Shown: one piece after another, positions 11,403-24,282 of the stretch
How positions within the stretch are numbered: position 1 is the first letter of the stretch
Layout of the letters: each line of letters opens with the position of its first letter
Source: Nematostella vectensis
Lineage: Eukaryota > Cnidaria > Anthozoa > Actiniaria > Edwardsiidae
Length of the DNA: 64,000 bases
Assembly: GCF_932526225.1 (NCBI RefSeq)
Contig: NC_064039.1
Location: forward strand, 12,232,139 to 12,296,138
Reading direction: 5' to 3'
Position numbers and translations under genes: made by a program
Notes under the pieces: model-generated
What the model saw: the letters and a program-made list of their open reading frames with translations, nothing else
What the model was told of the DNA's origin: nothing
The model's database searches: none

Positions 11403-14400
11403 ATGGCGGCAAAGACAACAGATATGTCTTTCGTTCCTACAGATTGGGAAGATGATGATCGAATGAATTTTATGTTTTCCGCGTTTCCTGAAAACAGAAA
11501 TGTCAACCCCAAACACTGGGACAGCAAGCTGAACTTTTGGACGACAGCAGTGTGCGAAATGTGTCAATCTCGTGGAGAATTTTGCACCGACTTGAATACT
11601 CTTCGACAACGATTCACAAGAAACGGACATGTACCTCTTGGGCTTAAAATCGTGCTAAGGGAAATGCTAAGAACACAGAAATTACAAACAGTAGAAGATA
11701 TACAGAGCCATGTAAATGACGACTGGTTGTCATGGTCGTATGGGTACATGAGGAAGTCATTTTCTTGGACAGTCGGGACAATGTTATGGGGCGGAAACGA
11801 AAGTGATAGAATATTAGACAACCAGAACTTTGTCCTTACACAAGAACTACAGGTACACATTAATTATAGAAACTTCTTAGAATAATGTTTAAACAATGAT
11901 AATAGCAAGCTACATTTTTGAACACATGTTTTATATCCTCAAAATTAGGCGAGAGACTTTTGATTTGGATTTTTGCAAAAGCTATATATTATGACGTCCT
12001 TATTTTGTCCCGGAGATGTACTGATGGTGTCCCAGTGACATTTCAATGGTGTCCGAAGAAGCTTGGATGGTGTCACGAAGACGTTCAAACACTTTGACAT
12101 TAATTTCTTTAAAAAATGTTATTATTTAATTCAAGGGCAACTGAAGGGGCAACCTGGATGGCACTGTTTATAGGCATTGCTCTACAGTACCACCAGTTTT
12201 TCCCTGGGTTCCCAGTTTTTGAATGTTAGCCTCATCCCTAGACTTCTCGGCTGGCCTGTACACTCTGCATCGTGATGACGTAACTGGCCCTTTCTGCTCT
12301 TGCCCCAGAGAAGCCTGGCAGATTCTTCCAAAAGCACCATAAATGGCATCTATCCGTTTGAGTGTAACAACATCATTTTTGGCAGCCCTAAAAGACATTC
12401 TTTTCTATCATCAAAGCTGTAATGGTTCATTTATTTAATAAGATATCTATTATTCAAGATATGTGGGCTATAAATTATGAAAACAATTTTTTTCTGGGTA
12501 AAAATTCGAGCGGATACTAACTGAACTCGCCAAATTTTTTTTAAAAAAGCAGCGAAATGATGCTAAAAAAAACTTACTGAACACTTTTCAAAGCATTTCA
12601 CTTTTCTTTGATCACATGAAATAAACAGTATTTTTTGGAGAAACAGAGATATTTGTGAAGGATCTGCCAGGCTACTATTTGAATCTGCATGAAGAGCGTC
12701 TGCCATATTGGAAAGTGGTTCTGCACACAAAGCATCATGGAGCTGACAGCTAGCCTGGGGGCTAGGCTAGTGTGTTATGTTGGCTTGGGATACTTTCACC
12801 CATAGACTATTTTAGTGAGAGAATGCTTACCCTGAGTAAAAGATAACATGTTTTCTATTATGTAATTTAGGAGAAAGCAGATTTATTACTGAAAATGCAT
12901 CACAAAGCAGTTGAACATGAGGCCACTGATCATGTGGTCCCTTGGAATGTACTTAAAATGAGATGTTCCTCTGCTGGACTGCTGTTCTCGGACATGCACC
13001 TGGAAATAGTCTTGTGCCACCTACAAAGACAAAGAATGGTTTTTGTTCACAGTACAAAAGAGGGAGAGAAGGTTTGTTAACTACAATAATTAAATAGTGA
13101 CACAATAGTCCTGTTGAAAATATGTATGGCGTGAGTAACAATACCATTTACTACATAGGCACCTTAAATCAAGCCAGTGAATTTTGTAGGCAGAGGGTTT
13201 AAACCCCCCTTTGGGCTGCCAGAAAGCCAAATCAAATAATTATTACAACCTACCCCCTTGACTCCGGGCCAAATCCCCCTTCAGCAAAAAGCAAATCCGC
13301 CCCTGGGCCAAACCCCTCTTCAGCGAAAAGCAAATCCGCCCCTGGGCCAAACCCCCCTTCAGTGAAAAGCAAATCTGCCCCTGGGCCAAACCCCCCTTCA
13401 GTGAAAAGCAAATCCGCCCCTGAGTCAAAGGGACAAATGATCCACTTGCTCAAATAAAAAAGCAAGCAGTGATACCAGACAGATTTACATAGTGTTTTCA
13501 ACCATTTTCAAAATAAAAAGTATCTGTAAACTGTCTAAGTTACTGATAATGCAATATTATTGTATTACTAATTATGTTTAAATTTACTCCATTTTATCAC
13601 ATTTCACAGGTTATTAAATTCTGCAAGAAAAACCAGAGTAAAGTTGTTGTTATAACGGACACAGATCTGGATATTATGAGGTATAGTGTACTTTATTATG
13701 AAGTACATAGTGTACTTTATTTGTTTAGGTTTTGTCTCTGCAATAAATATTTTACATACCTAGTGTACTGTGCTGTGAAGTAAATTATTGATTTTATTAT
13801 TTTTGTACAGACTTAAGAAAATGGTTGCAGTGCTTACTTTGCAAGTGAAAAAGTTATCAAAAAACATTGAAAGGTTTGTGTAATGCATTTGCATTATAGA
13901 TATACATATTCACCTTTTTTATCATCTAATTTTTTTTTAATGATGTTTACATTACTCACTTTAGTTGCAGAGAAAAAGCTAAAGAATGTGTAAATCAGGG
14001 ACTTCGAAAATCGGTAAAGTAACCGACAAGAATGTCGAAAGGCTCCAAATCAATAGCTTACAATGCTTGAGGTGCACTTGATAAAGTAGCTACAGTAATT
14101 AATGCATGTAAATATATAGTATCACTTATATTTAGTTTTTGATGTCACTGTTGTTACCAGGATATGGCAAGTAAAGTGACTGTTTTAGTCACTTAATGTT
14201 TTTTCTCTGTTGCATTGCCAGAATTTGGTGGGTGGAGGGGGTTGCTGGAGTTTATCTAAGCATTCTGGGGGGTATGCATCCCCCTGTGCGGCCCCTACTA
14301 TAGCATGGGCCTGATATTGTACAGTACAATTTTGTATTTAAATTTCAGTCAGGGTGCTTTTATCAGATATCTTTTAGTCCTTTGATAAATTGCAAGTATT

Positions 14401-16348
14401 TTTTTCATAAATTTCAGGCATTAGCAATTCTTAAAAAGAAGGAATCCTATCAAAAGTCGCTAGACAGAACAACTGGTAGCCTACTCACTCTAGAGGAATT
14501 ATTACACAGGATACAAGAATCAGAGACAGATAAGAGGGTAAAGTGTAATAAGTTTGTTATATGTAGTGTTCATATATTTGTGACTATTGTGGTTATACTG
14601 TATGTATAGCAAATGTAACAAGTACTGTACATTATACAGTAATGTTTGCCAGACATTATAAGGGCAGTTCTACTTTGTCCTCTCTTTGTTGGCCAAATTT
14701 ATTAGGGTGTCCTAAAACTGTCTAGCATGCTTCGAAACCCCCTACAGAGCTCTAAAGATGTTTGAAAATTCAAGCATTTGATGTGTTCCTGCATACAATA
14801 ATAAGGTAGTTTGTCTTTTTGGCTGGAATAAAGTATACAAAACAATAGCACATTCTGACAAGGTTTTCCTTTTTCAACTAATCTAGATCACACATGTAAC
14901 ATTTGTTGCTGAGCAAACCACTTTACACAACTTTATTCACAAGCATTTTTATAAGGAGTGACTCTCCCTATGTTCTGTTTCTTACAGTATATGTAACAAT
15001 ATAATGTGTTTTGTTAAAGATTGTTGAAACCCTCAAGTCTGGCTCTTCTGCTCTCAGAGCCATCCAAGAAGGAATGAATGCAAGTGATGTTGATAAAGTG
15101 CTAATGGATGTTGAGGGGGTAAGTCAAAAGAGAGTTTACTTCAGTTCTCTTTACTTTAAATATGTGTAGACTGCTGTGTGCCTATTTTAGAGTGGATAGC
15201 AAAGGGATCCAGGTGAAGTCATGAAATTTGAAATCTGGGCACAGTCATTTTTATCATCAGTACTGTAGGACTTTTAATACTTTTCACTTTTATTTTCAGA
15301 CTTTAGAGGATGCTGAGAATATACAACAGTCTCTTGCTCAGGGTTAGTTTATTATTTCATTCCATGGCTCAGTTAAAAATATTGTACATGTTTTCATTCA
15401 GTCATTTCTTTTAAGCATGCTGCAATCTTTAATCATTTTGCTGAACGTTTAGGTAATAAAGCCATATCAGACCAGACAGGAGGGGACGACATGGAGGAAC
15501 TTGAGCGTGAGCTGGAAGCACTCTCTCTCAGTGTCAAAGGTGAGGAAATAAAGTACTTTGTACACATACAGGCACTTTTGAGAAACAGTAGAAGCATGTA
15601 GGGTTGAGCAGGGTTGAACAGTATTTGAGGGAATGTACAGAAAACAAAAATAGAGCACAATTTTAACAGCATAAACAAATCCTGTAGGGCAAAAGAGTTC
15701 AATCTCCCTGCCCCTCAAATTTCTAATCAATTGTTGGGGCAACAACCTTAAATAAAAAATTCTATTATTCAATATGAATGTTGTTTTCATAGCTTCCCAA
15801 ATTTTATCTTCTTTAACTAGGAGTGCAAGTCTTCTGTGCAGCCAACCTTAGTATAAATCTAAAGTGGGAAGGGATTTTAGGCTGTCGCTAAGATGGCTAC
15901 ACAGGAGACCATAGGGGTCATTTTGCATTCTCCTCCCCTCCTTCCCAGAAATGCTCATGCCATCTCAAGAAAGTTTTTTTTTACTCTGTTAAAAATAAGA
16001 ACCAAGTTGTTGCAGCAACTGTTTTTTCTATGTTTTTTTTAAACAGCACAAGAAGAACCAGAAGAGAAGTTTAAGGTACTGTATGGTTAACCTGTAAGGT
16101 TTTTTCAATTATTCTCAAGATATTTGGTACTTAGCAGGTGTTTCGTAGAAGTGAAAAAGGGATTAACAAATTTTGCGTATATTCCATAGAATTCCCTTGG
16201 AGCAGAGACAAGATTACCACAATACCATGCAATGGATGACAACGCACTATTTGGAACCCAACTCCCGTCAGTCCCCTTACACAGCCCAACAAGTTCTTCT
16301 AGTAATATAACAACAGTTCAGAAAAAAGCTGCCCTTCTGGCTGAATAA
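11403..16348 (+). CDS. CHMP7: Charged multivesicular body protein 7 (ESCRT-III)
   Basis: Eleven exons: 11403-11852, 12871-13071, 13610-13680, 13811-13873, 13965-14013, 14418-14537, 15020-15118, 15300-15342, 15453-15539, 16047-16075, 16190-16348. They close in frame to 456 residues (human CHMP7 is about 453). Residues 1 to about 220 match the N-terminal tandem winged-helix, ESCRT-II-like half (WEDDDRMNFMFSAF, VNPKHWDSK, GHVPLGL, WTVGTMLWG). Residues about 240-395 are the charged helical Snf7/ESCRT-III half (KKLSKNIESCREKAKECV, LLTLEELLHRI, DDMEELERELEALS). CHMP7 nucleates ESCRT-III at the inner nuclear membrane during nuclear envelope sealing and also acts in endosomal sorting. Start chosen at ATGGCGGC: the upstream in-frame ATG (11301) adds 34 residues unlike the family. 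An AATAAA overlaps the stop codon (16344), another is at 16712. Confidence 0.95.
13190..13432. repeat. Dispersed repeat with internal 43-45-bp tandem units
   Basis: In CHMP7 intron 2. Begins with a TTTGGGCTGCCAGAAAGCC segment and continues as four copies of a unit of about 43 bp containing GGGCCAAACCCCCCTTCAG and AAGCAAATCCGCCCCTG. Related sequence (TTTGGGCTGCCATAAAGCC ... GAGCCAAACCCCCC ... TAGATCCGCGCCTG) forms the element at 54862-55048, so this is a dispersed family expanded locally. Confidence 0.85.
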
Positions 16349-17384
16349 ATATCTCCCAGCTAGCTGCTAGGCTTATTTTTAGATTTAATATATATTTAAT
16401 AATATGTTCTGCGCTGTCTTCAGGCCTTGTTGTTTTAAGGGCAATTGTTTCTGCAAGTTGTATCTCAGGTTGCAGAAACATGACACTCATGGCAATTTCC
16501 TTCGCAACTTTGCATAAAGTAGAAACCATTTTTACAGCATTGTAAGTTGCAGGAAATATTGCCTTATAATGTAATTTGTATGTACTTTTTTTTTTCAAAA
16601 GAGTTACTAGATTAACGGAAAATTCTAGATATTAAAGTCTCTCTTGATGTATACTTGTTTTCATTTTTTAATCATTTGTGTTGATTTTGCTTGAAGTCTA
16701 TCTGTCAAGGAAATAAATGATAATACCTTTCTGGTGTTTACAGTGCATATTGTTTAAATCATATCCGTGTTTGTCTTCCTACTGCACCGAACAGGAAAGC
16801 TTTATTGCAGCTATATGGAAAACTGCCCAATCAAAAAATAGTATGCGCCACTTCTTCCAATGAACAAATAGATTTGGCGCAAAGGCAGAATATTTGGGTT
16901 TTTGATAAATAATATATAAATATTAATAAAAAAATATAAATAATTTGGTATTAAGTGCCCATGAAGACAGATGAGTGAGTGAGTTCTGGTTGTTCGCAAC
17001 AAAACATCATTTTTTTACACCGTGAATACTTGAACACAGGGAGCACAAGCTCACAGTTAGTTATTTTTAAGAGAAATTCTTAATGAAAACACACGGAACT
17101 CAACGAGCGATTAGAAGTGATCATTTTAATTACACCTCTGTGAAGTTTCGTAAAATTCGGTCCCCCCTTCCTCACTCTACATATTGTGTTCCCGCGGGAA
17201 TCCCTCGGGTTTTAATAAACGGCTCGCTCGATGTTTCGCCAGAACATCACATCAGCTCCAGTGCAATGGCGTCAGAAATTCGAAATTCAAATCTCTTCTG
17301 CGTTTTGATTGTCTTGTTTTCCAAAAACAAGCTAAATAATCATTGGGTTCCTTTATTTCTTTGGAAAACCCATTTTTGTGAGCG
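16349..17384. other. CHMP7 3' flank and bHLH gene 5' flank
   Basis: About 1 kb. The left part is AT-rich 3' UTR with a polyadenylation signal AATAAA at 16712-16717. The right part precedes the ATG at 17385. An open frame at 17083-17436 contains the true exon out of frame and has no recognisable product. No other feature seen. Confidence 0.6.
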
Positions 17385-20300
17385 ATGGTGGAGCAAGAAA
17401 CACCTAAAAAGCAGAGCGGTAATCATGTTCAGGTAAACGGGTTGTTGATGAAAATGATAATTTAGTTGTTTTTGTGTTGTACGCTTTATTCTTGTTTGCT
17501 TTGTGTCATTTTTGCATCAACTTTCAAATGTCTTTGAAAAGCAAGGGAAATCCTTTATTGGAAATGCACTTTATTTTCATGGGATCTTAGGAATAGCTGT
17601 AAGTCTGGTACAACTTGCTGAAAAATGTGGAACAATTAAGCATTTTCCAGCGCGAGGGAGCACACGAGCAATCGGTTTTCTGCGCTCTCCTTTTATGCTC
17701 GTGCGATATTGTAAGGGAACAACTCAATAAGGAAAATGTCAGGTTAGTTAATAAAACTGGGATTTTAAAAATATATATTCTAGCTTTTTGCTTATAAGTA
17801 ACTTATTTCGCCAAGCAGGAAATAATTTACGACTTTTCGATTTTGAACATGTCTAAAAAACCGTTGAAAATTTGACAACACGCCGTAAAAAAGAAATAAG
17901 TTTTCAATCGTTTTTATTTTCGTAGGATGAAGCTGGTAAATCTTGTCTTTACGTGAAAACTGAAGATAGCAGTCTTCCCCAGTCTGCAGTAGAAAGTCTC
18001 TTGAGCATTGGACTGTCAATCATCGAGTGCGCTGATTCCAGCACAGCTAAAAAATTGTGTGAGAAAAAGGCTTATGGCTTGATTATCTTGGAGCAATGCG
18101 AAGACAAGGACTTTTTTAAACATATCAAGTAAGAAGCAAATACCGCTAAGATTTCCCATAAGTCTCCTTTACCTAGCTTTCCATCTATGCCAGGCATGTG
18201 TCCAGAGGGACAAGTGTGTACATTTGGATAAAAAAAGTTTCTAGGTGGATCTCTAGTGACCTATTTCCAAAGCTAAGGATGCAGATTTGCTAAATTGATC
18301 CATGGTCAGTGAATTACTACTGGACCCCACCCTGCATTTTTCTCTAAACACGCCCCTGTATGCATCTCTTGTCTGTCTAGGTATCAGCTAATGTTGTTTT
18401 GATTTACACAGAGCAACTGGATCGCTTAATGAGCAGACACCAATTGTACTCTTATTCTCAGATTCACTCTCGGGTAAGGTTTTATCGAGAATTAAAGGTT
18501 GTGTCATACTGCAATATAATTAATGCTATTCTTTTTTCAGACACTGTGAAGGAGCTTGTAAAGGACCAGTTCATTGATGATGTAATACTTAAGTGCAGCA
18601 CATTTGACACAGACTTGACCAAAGCAATAATGCGGCTAATCAGTGAGCCCCTCCACTTTGCAGGTGAGTTAATGAGCCAACAGGACAAAAAGGTGTTTGG
18701 GGTATCCTGGGTGCCTTGTTACCACCCTATTTGGATAAGGAATACAGTGTTCATTAAAGAGGAACTTATTTTGTGATTAAATATGCTGGACATGCCCAGC
18801 TTACAGCCGGTAAATTTTAAGAGCCATAATGATTACGATAGCTATATAACAAAAAAATCTTAATGAAGAATTACATTATTAATGAGGTTGCTGTTGCTGA
18901 CAATGAAAAATAACACTTCTGTCACCACTTCAATACAATGGTAGTTACCCCAAAGGCCAAGAAAAAGGATGATGCTATGAAAACTGAAGGGAGCTCACAG
19001 AAGCGTCAGAAACTGGACAAGACTCCTCTATCAGCATGCAAGCGGTCCCTGGAAATGCCAGAAAATGACAACAAAGCTGCTGAAAAAGGTAGACGTTTTA
19101 CAGGTTAAGGAATGGATACAGTAGCTTGCTTGTTCTTGTAACAGAGAGTTTTACCAACCATAATTCAGCCAGCTATTAGCTCCTTTTGAAATGCACAAAT
19201 TAGCCAGAAACTAGTGCTTTCAGAAAGTCCTGCTCAGTCATGTGGTTGATTTGCAGCCCCTACCCAACAAGACTGGCAGTCAACAGCCGCACCTATACAG
19301 CCCATGATGATGCCATTTCCCTCTGAGTGTGCATCCACCTACACCAACATTGATGTGTGCCCGTCCTCAGCAGTATACTCACTTGCACCGCAACAGTATG
19401 TTCCTGGACAAGTAACCTTTGCCAATGGACAGCCATGGATTTCTGGACAGCAACAGTATCAGTATTTTACAGGTACAGTATGCAAGTTGGTAGCTATATA
19501 CTCCCCTTGCCCTCACCCCAAAATGTGCACTAGATACTGCATTTAGAGAATGGAGGTGAAAGAAAAGGTTTGACCACAATTAGAAAGCATGGCAAATGAT
19601 CCCTAAAGTTGTCAAAGTCTAGGATTTCAGATCTCTACCTAAGATTGTCTTGAATTTTTTTCCTTAGTAGACTAACCCAGGTAACTGAAAACAGCCTTTT
19701 CACTTTTTTTAGATTTCCTTCCTGAGTACAATCCTCCACCACCACAAAGCAACAGCATGGGGATGCTGACAGCTGCCATGGAGATGTCACTTGCTGTGGA
19801 AAAGATCCCAAACAGTAACGCTACCTGTAGCCTTGAAGGGAGCCCTAGTTCTCAGGGTGTGTCAGGCATCATCCCTCTGCATGATGGACGTGGGTGTGCT
19901 GGTCTGGGGGAAGTCAGCGAACTACCAGCTGTAAGCCAGGTAACAATATCTTATTTTTTAAAATGTAGCTTGTAAAAGATGACGTGTGCAAGCTCGTGCA
20001 CACACACAAGGAAAATGTGCCATGCAATTATGTCATTTGATAAAAACTGCCAAACTGGGACAGAAAAGTCTGTATATTTGTGGTGTTGTTAGATAATTAT
20101 TTGACCTTTTCTCTTCTCGAACAGATAAGCAAACAGTGATTACTGATCAATATTTCTGGGTTTGTGTGTGCTTTTTAATGACAGACATCCGATTCTAACA
20201 ATGAGACAACTGAGGGGGATAAAACCAACTCACATCCCAACAACCAAGAGACAATGTTGCCAAATTTTGAGACCCTCAAACCACTGCAGTCAAACCTACA

Positions 20301-21961
20301 AGTCACAGAGACAAGCTCACAGGGTTTCCAGGCAGAGGGCATGATTCCTAAAATGATCATGAATGGTGCGAGGCAGTTACTGGATACTGCACTTCAGGGC
20401 AGTGACTACAGCCAACGACTGATACCACTGGACCCTCAAGTCACTGCAGTTATTGCAAGCAGTCTAACACCATTTGTTTTTGGAAGAGATTTAGGGGAAA
20501 AGGAAAAGACAACAACCCCAAGGTAAGTCAGCTGTTGGACATTCTTTCAAGTGAAGGATACGTATACTGTGCTAATTTTCAGGAGGGATAACTTTCACAA
20601 GTTTGTTTAAAAAAAGCTAAGGGATACTGTCTATAAAACATATGACAGTTACAGTAATCTCTGTCTTTGTTAATTGGTTGACAACTAGATGTGCAAAATT
20701 TCATTTACAAATGATGTGAGATCTGTGAAACACATATCAATACAATATAATTTCATGTTCTCTATTTTTCTTTTCTGGCTAATAATCTTGTAGTTGTCCA
20801 TTGGTTAATGGAAAATTCTCTGTTTAGCTTGAGTGAGGAGACATTCGAGTTTTGTATGAGTTCGAGCATCTAAGCATTGTAGAATTGAACAGATCGAACG
20901 ATAGCTAGAGATGGTAATTAGCTTTACACTTTTCATCCAACAGATCCACCAAGCGGAAAAGGGATTCAATAAACTCCGCTGTCAATCATTCAACTTCAAA
21001 GACACCGAGTACTCCTGCTGAGAGGAAGGAGGCACACCTGGAGAAAGAGCGCAAAAGAAGGTACAGTAAAACGATCTTTCTTGAGCAATTATACATCGGG
21101 TTGGTAAGCACCCAAAGGTAACCGAGTTTGCAAGTCGTGTTCCATAATTATAGAAACAGGGAAGCCCATGCACACATCCAAACAAACATTTTCCCATAGT
21201 ACCATCCAACATACCCATGTCATTTGACCACCAGACCAGCAAAGTATACCCTGCAACATACCTTCCACATAGTTTGCAAACAGCAATAATTTTCTGGGTC
21301 CAGAAACACAGATTTTGCTATCGCAAGGCTTACACTCAATGGAATTTCAAAACATTCTGCCAGTCACAGTATTTCCCGTTTTCTCGTTCTCATCAGGGAG
21401 AGGATTGCGCGAAGCTGGTTTTTACTAAGGTCAATGATCCCATCGTGTAGCGACACGGCAGACAAGGCGACCGTCTTTGAGATGACAGTGGCTTACATAC
21501 ACCACTGTTGGAAACATCATTCTGATCTCATCAAGAAGATAAACAAGGTCAGGGTGTCACTCGAAATTAATAGTGGATAGATACAAGTTTAAGTTCAGTG
21601 TGGCTGACATTTCCGCGACTCTCGAAATGTCGTGAGGATGAAGTGACGCAAGAATTTTATGTACACAGAGAATGCAGGAAAAGTTGTTGGAAAGAACGTA
21701 TTATTTCCCTGAAAATAATATTGGAAACAAATAGGTTACATTTTAGAAAATTGCACCCCTTCAGTCAGGAAACTCTCGAAATTTAGTAGAGTAGTTCTTA
21801 GTTTTGGTCAGAAGAAAATATACTTTCTGAATGTCTGATACCGGTTTGTCCACCTTGTCTGACAGGATTTCCAGCAGCTGTGCAATGTCACTACGCCCCC
21901 AGAAGATATGGATACAATAGAGGAGATGGTGAAAGCAGTGCTTCGGAGGGAGAAAGCGTAA
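17385..21961 (+). CDS. bHLH transcription factor, SOHLH/TCFL5-like, with pseudo-receiver domain
   Basis: Eleven exons: 17385-17432, 17926-18128, 18412-18473, 18541-18663, 18945-19088, 19257-19472, 19713-19939, 20185-20522, 20944-21060, 21397-21547, 21866-21961; 574 residues, all phases match. Residues about 20-145 fold like a receiver (alternating strands: SCLYV, YGLIILEQ, PIVLLFSD, DVILK) but lack the phospho-acceptor Asp, as in vertebrate SOHLH2. Residues 147-190 are Lys-rich (probable nuclear signal). The middle is Pro/Gln/Ser-rich with an NPPPP-type stretch. The bHLH lies at about 482-540, with His485-Glu489-Arg493 at the E-box-reading positions and DKAT in the loop/helix 2, as in TCFL5. 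SOHLH1/2 act in germ cells, and TCFL5 in spermatogenesis. Family assignment rests on the bHLH plus receiver arrangement. Orthology to SOHLH2 rather than TCFL5 is not settled. Confidence 0.7.
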
Positions 21962-22106
21962 TTACAAATGCACTCTCTCCTTGTGAGGTAGATTTGCTAC
22001 AGTTGGCTCATATCTATGTTACGCTCAACCCTAAAATCACCTTCTTTAGGATGAAAGATCTACCCTATAATCTCTAAGATCATGCTTAAAAAGACACCAA
22101 AGAAGA

Positions 22107-22117
22107 AATAAAATAAA
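22107..22117 (+). terminator. Overlapping polyadenylation signals
   Basis: Two overlapping AATAAA hexamers 146 bases after the bHLH gene stop codon, followed by a T-rich stretch. They probably define that gene's 3' end. Confidence 0.7.
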
Positions 22118-22305
22118 ACTTTATTCAATAGAACTGCCATTGGGTATTGTTATCTTGCTTTATGTACATATTTACAAATGTATTATATTGTATGACCGTC
22201 TTTATAATCTATAATTGCAAAGTATAACTTTGCCAATTGTAAAAATAAGTATTATATTTATCATAAATACATTATTGCAAACATGTGCGTCAAACGCAAT
22301 GTTTT

Positions 22306-22413
22306 TTATCTTAAATAAATATTTTTTTCAATATGTTGAGTGACTTCGTGATGGTCTTGGTATTTCCTGGGAAAAAATAATACACAGTCTTCACTTTTAA
22401 ATACGAATGGTTG
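22306..22413 (-). other. Candidate last coding exon of AKTIP
   Basis: Minus-strand acceptor AAAATTCAG at 22414-22422 is followed by 35 codons and a TAA. It begins with Gln-Pro-Phe and is in the phase (0) left by the exon ending at 24283. The intron would be about 1.9 kb and would contain the 58-bp satellite and two MITE-like elements. The peptide resembles the short QPF-containing AKTIP tail only weakly. The alternative is that the preceding exon reads on into the satellite. Confidence 0.35.
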
Positions 22414-22892
22414 CTGAATTTTGAGGTAATTTTATCATATGCGCACTGCTATTTGTTTTCTCGTAATTCTAAATCATAATTTACACCCACTGGTCTTTGA
22501 TATGTCATTATTCTAATTGTTTACGCGTGTTTTATTACGCGCACTGCTCTGTTTTCTCAAACTTCTGACTGTTCACGCGCATCTTATTATCTACGCGCAC
22601 TGCTCTTTGTTTTCTCATTATTCTGATTGTTCACGCGCTTTTGATTATCTACGCGCACTGCTCTTTGTTTTCTCATTGTTCTGATTGTTCACGCGCTTTT
22701 GATTATCTACGCGCAATGCTCCTTGTTTTCATAATTCCGATTGTTTACGCCCATCTTATTATCTACGCGCACTGCTCTTTGTTCTCTCATTGTTCTGATT
22801 GTTCACGCGCGTCTCATTTACGCGCAATGCTCTTTATTTTCATAATTCTGGTTGTTCACGCGCGTCTCATTATCTACGCGCACTGCTCTTTA

Positions 22893-23120
22893 AGCCCCAT
22901 CTACACTAACAATTTTTAGTTGACAATTTTTATTTGCTAGTGTAGATGGAGCAAAGTTGGCAATTTTTATGTGGCAACTATAGTTGCTCAAAAGCTAGCA
23001 GGTTTGCTTTTTCTCGGCAATTTTAAATTGTCACTCATGAAAAATTGCTAGTGTAGATGCCAACAAATATAGTTGTCAACTAAAAATTGTCAACTAAAAG
23101 TTGTTAGTGTAGATGGGGCT
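22893..23120. mobile_element. MITE-like element, 228 bp, PIF/Harbinger-type target site
   Basis: Terminal inverted repeats AGCCCCATCTACACTAACAA and its complement flank a 228-bp insertion in the satellite. A TTA trinucleotide is duplicated on both sides (22890-22892 and 23121-23123). Inside, TTGACAATTTTTA-like and AGTGTAGATG sub-repeats give a near-palindromic structure. There is no coding capacity. A 3-bp TWA target duplication is typical of PIF/Harbinger elements; the superfamily call is an inference from that alone. Confidence 0.85.
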
Positions 23121-23710
23121 TTATTTCTCATAATTCTGATTGTTCACGCGCGTTTCATTATGTGCGCGCACTGCTCTTTGTTTTCTCATAATTCTGATTT
23201 TTTAAGCGTCTCATTGTTTACGCGCACTGCTCTTTGTTTCTCATAATAGATTGTTTACGAGCGTCTCATTATCTACGCGATTTGCTCTTTGTTTTCTCAT
23301 ACTTCCGATTTTTCACGCGCATCGTATTATCTAGCGCACTGCTCTTTGTTTTCTCATAATTCTGATTGCTCACGCGCGTCTTTCTATCTACGCCCCCTGC
23401 TCGTTGTTTTGTCATAATTCTGATTGCTAACGCGCGTCTTTTTATCGAAGCACACTGCTTTTTTTCCTCATAATTCTGATTGTTCACGCGCGTCTTTCTA
23501 ACTACGCGCACTGCTCTTTGTTTTGTCATAGTTCTGATTGCTAACGCGCGTTTTTTTATCGACGCACACTGCTTTTTTCACCTCATAGTTCTGATTGTTC
23601 ACGCGCGTCTTTTTATCGTCGCACACTGCTTTTTTTCTCATAATTCTGATTGATCTACGCGGAATGTTCTTAATTGTACCATAAATCTGATTGTTCACGA
23701 ACGTTTTATT

Positions 23711-24057
23711 AGGGACCTTAAGCAACGACGACGGCAGAAAACATGGGATTTGATTCAGAATTCAATAGCCAGCACCTGAAAATGCATTCTGTCTAATACA
23801 TTTCAGCCGTTTTCCATAAAAACACGACGGGAAAACTCCAACTTTCACGGTCAATTGAGGACGCGGACGTTTGCCGTGTAAACTCCTCTAACCACGTTCG
23901 CTACTGTAGAAATAATGTCCTTTTATTTATATATATCTCTGACTATAATGTATTGTTTATTCCATTGTAATTAAATTATAATTGATCGCCAAGCGCGAAC
24001 ACATCTTTTTCGATCTCGTTGTCCTAGCCGTCGCCGTCGTTCTCGCTTAAGGTCCCT
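23711..24057. mobile_element. MITE-like element family B, copy 1 (347 bp, intact)
   Basis: Ends AGGGACCTTAAGC and GCTTAAGGTCCCT are inverted repeats, continued inward by ACGACG/CGTCGT-rich stretches. ATT is duplicated at both flanks (23708-23710, 24058-24060), and removing the element with one ATT restores the satellite unit exactly. Diverged copies lie at about 41065-41436 (opposite orientation) and 59794-59936 (one end only). No ORF. Confidence 0.88.
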
Positions 24058-24282
24058 ATTATCTACGCGCACTGCTCTTTGTTTTCTCATAATTCTAACT
24101 GCTCACGCGTGTTTTATTATCTACGCGCACTGCTCTTTGTTTTCTCATAATTCTGATTATTCACGCGTGTTTTATTAACTACGCGCACTACTTTTTGTTT
24201 TCTCATAATTCTGATTGTTCACGCGTGTTTTATTATCTACGCTGCGCAGGTATTTGAGAATATTATACATGCTGGCACTCAC

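Larger units (their letters stand above)
22495..24240 (+). repeat. 58-bp satellite array, orientation 1
   Basis: Degenerate tandem copies of a unit of about 58 bp with core TTATCTACGCGCACTGCTCT, then TTGTTTTCTCATAATTCTGA and TTGTTCACGCGCGTC. Two inserted elements (22893-23120 and 23711-24057) interrupt it. The same unit in reverse complement forms the array at 33655-34535. Many short ORFs on both strands here are by-products of the repeat. Confidence 0.95.

Noticed and set aside
13243..13501. Repeat proteins with QGRICFSLKGGL- or GADLLFTEGGF-type units (minus strand)
   Set aside because: Products of the dispersed repeat inside CHMP7 intron 2. Two frames are equally open.
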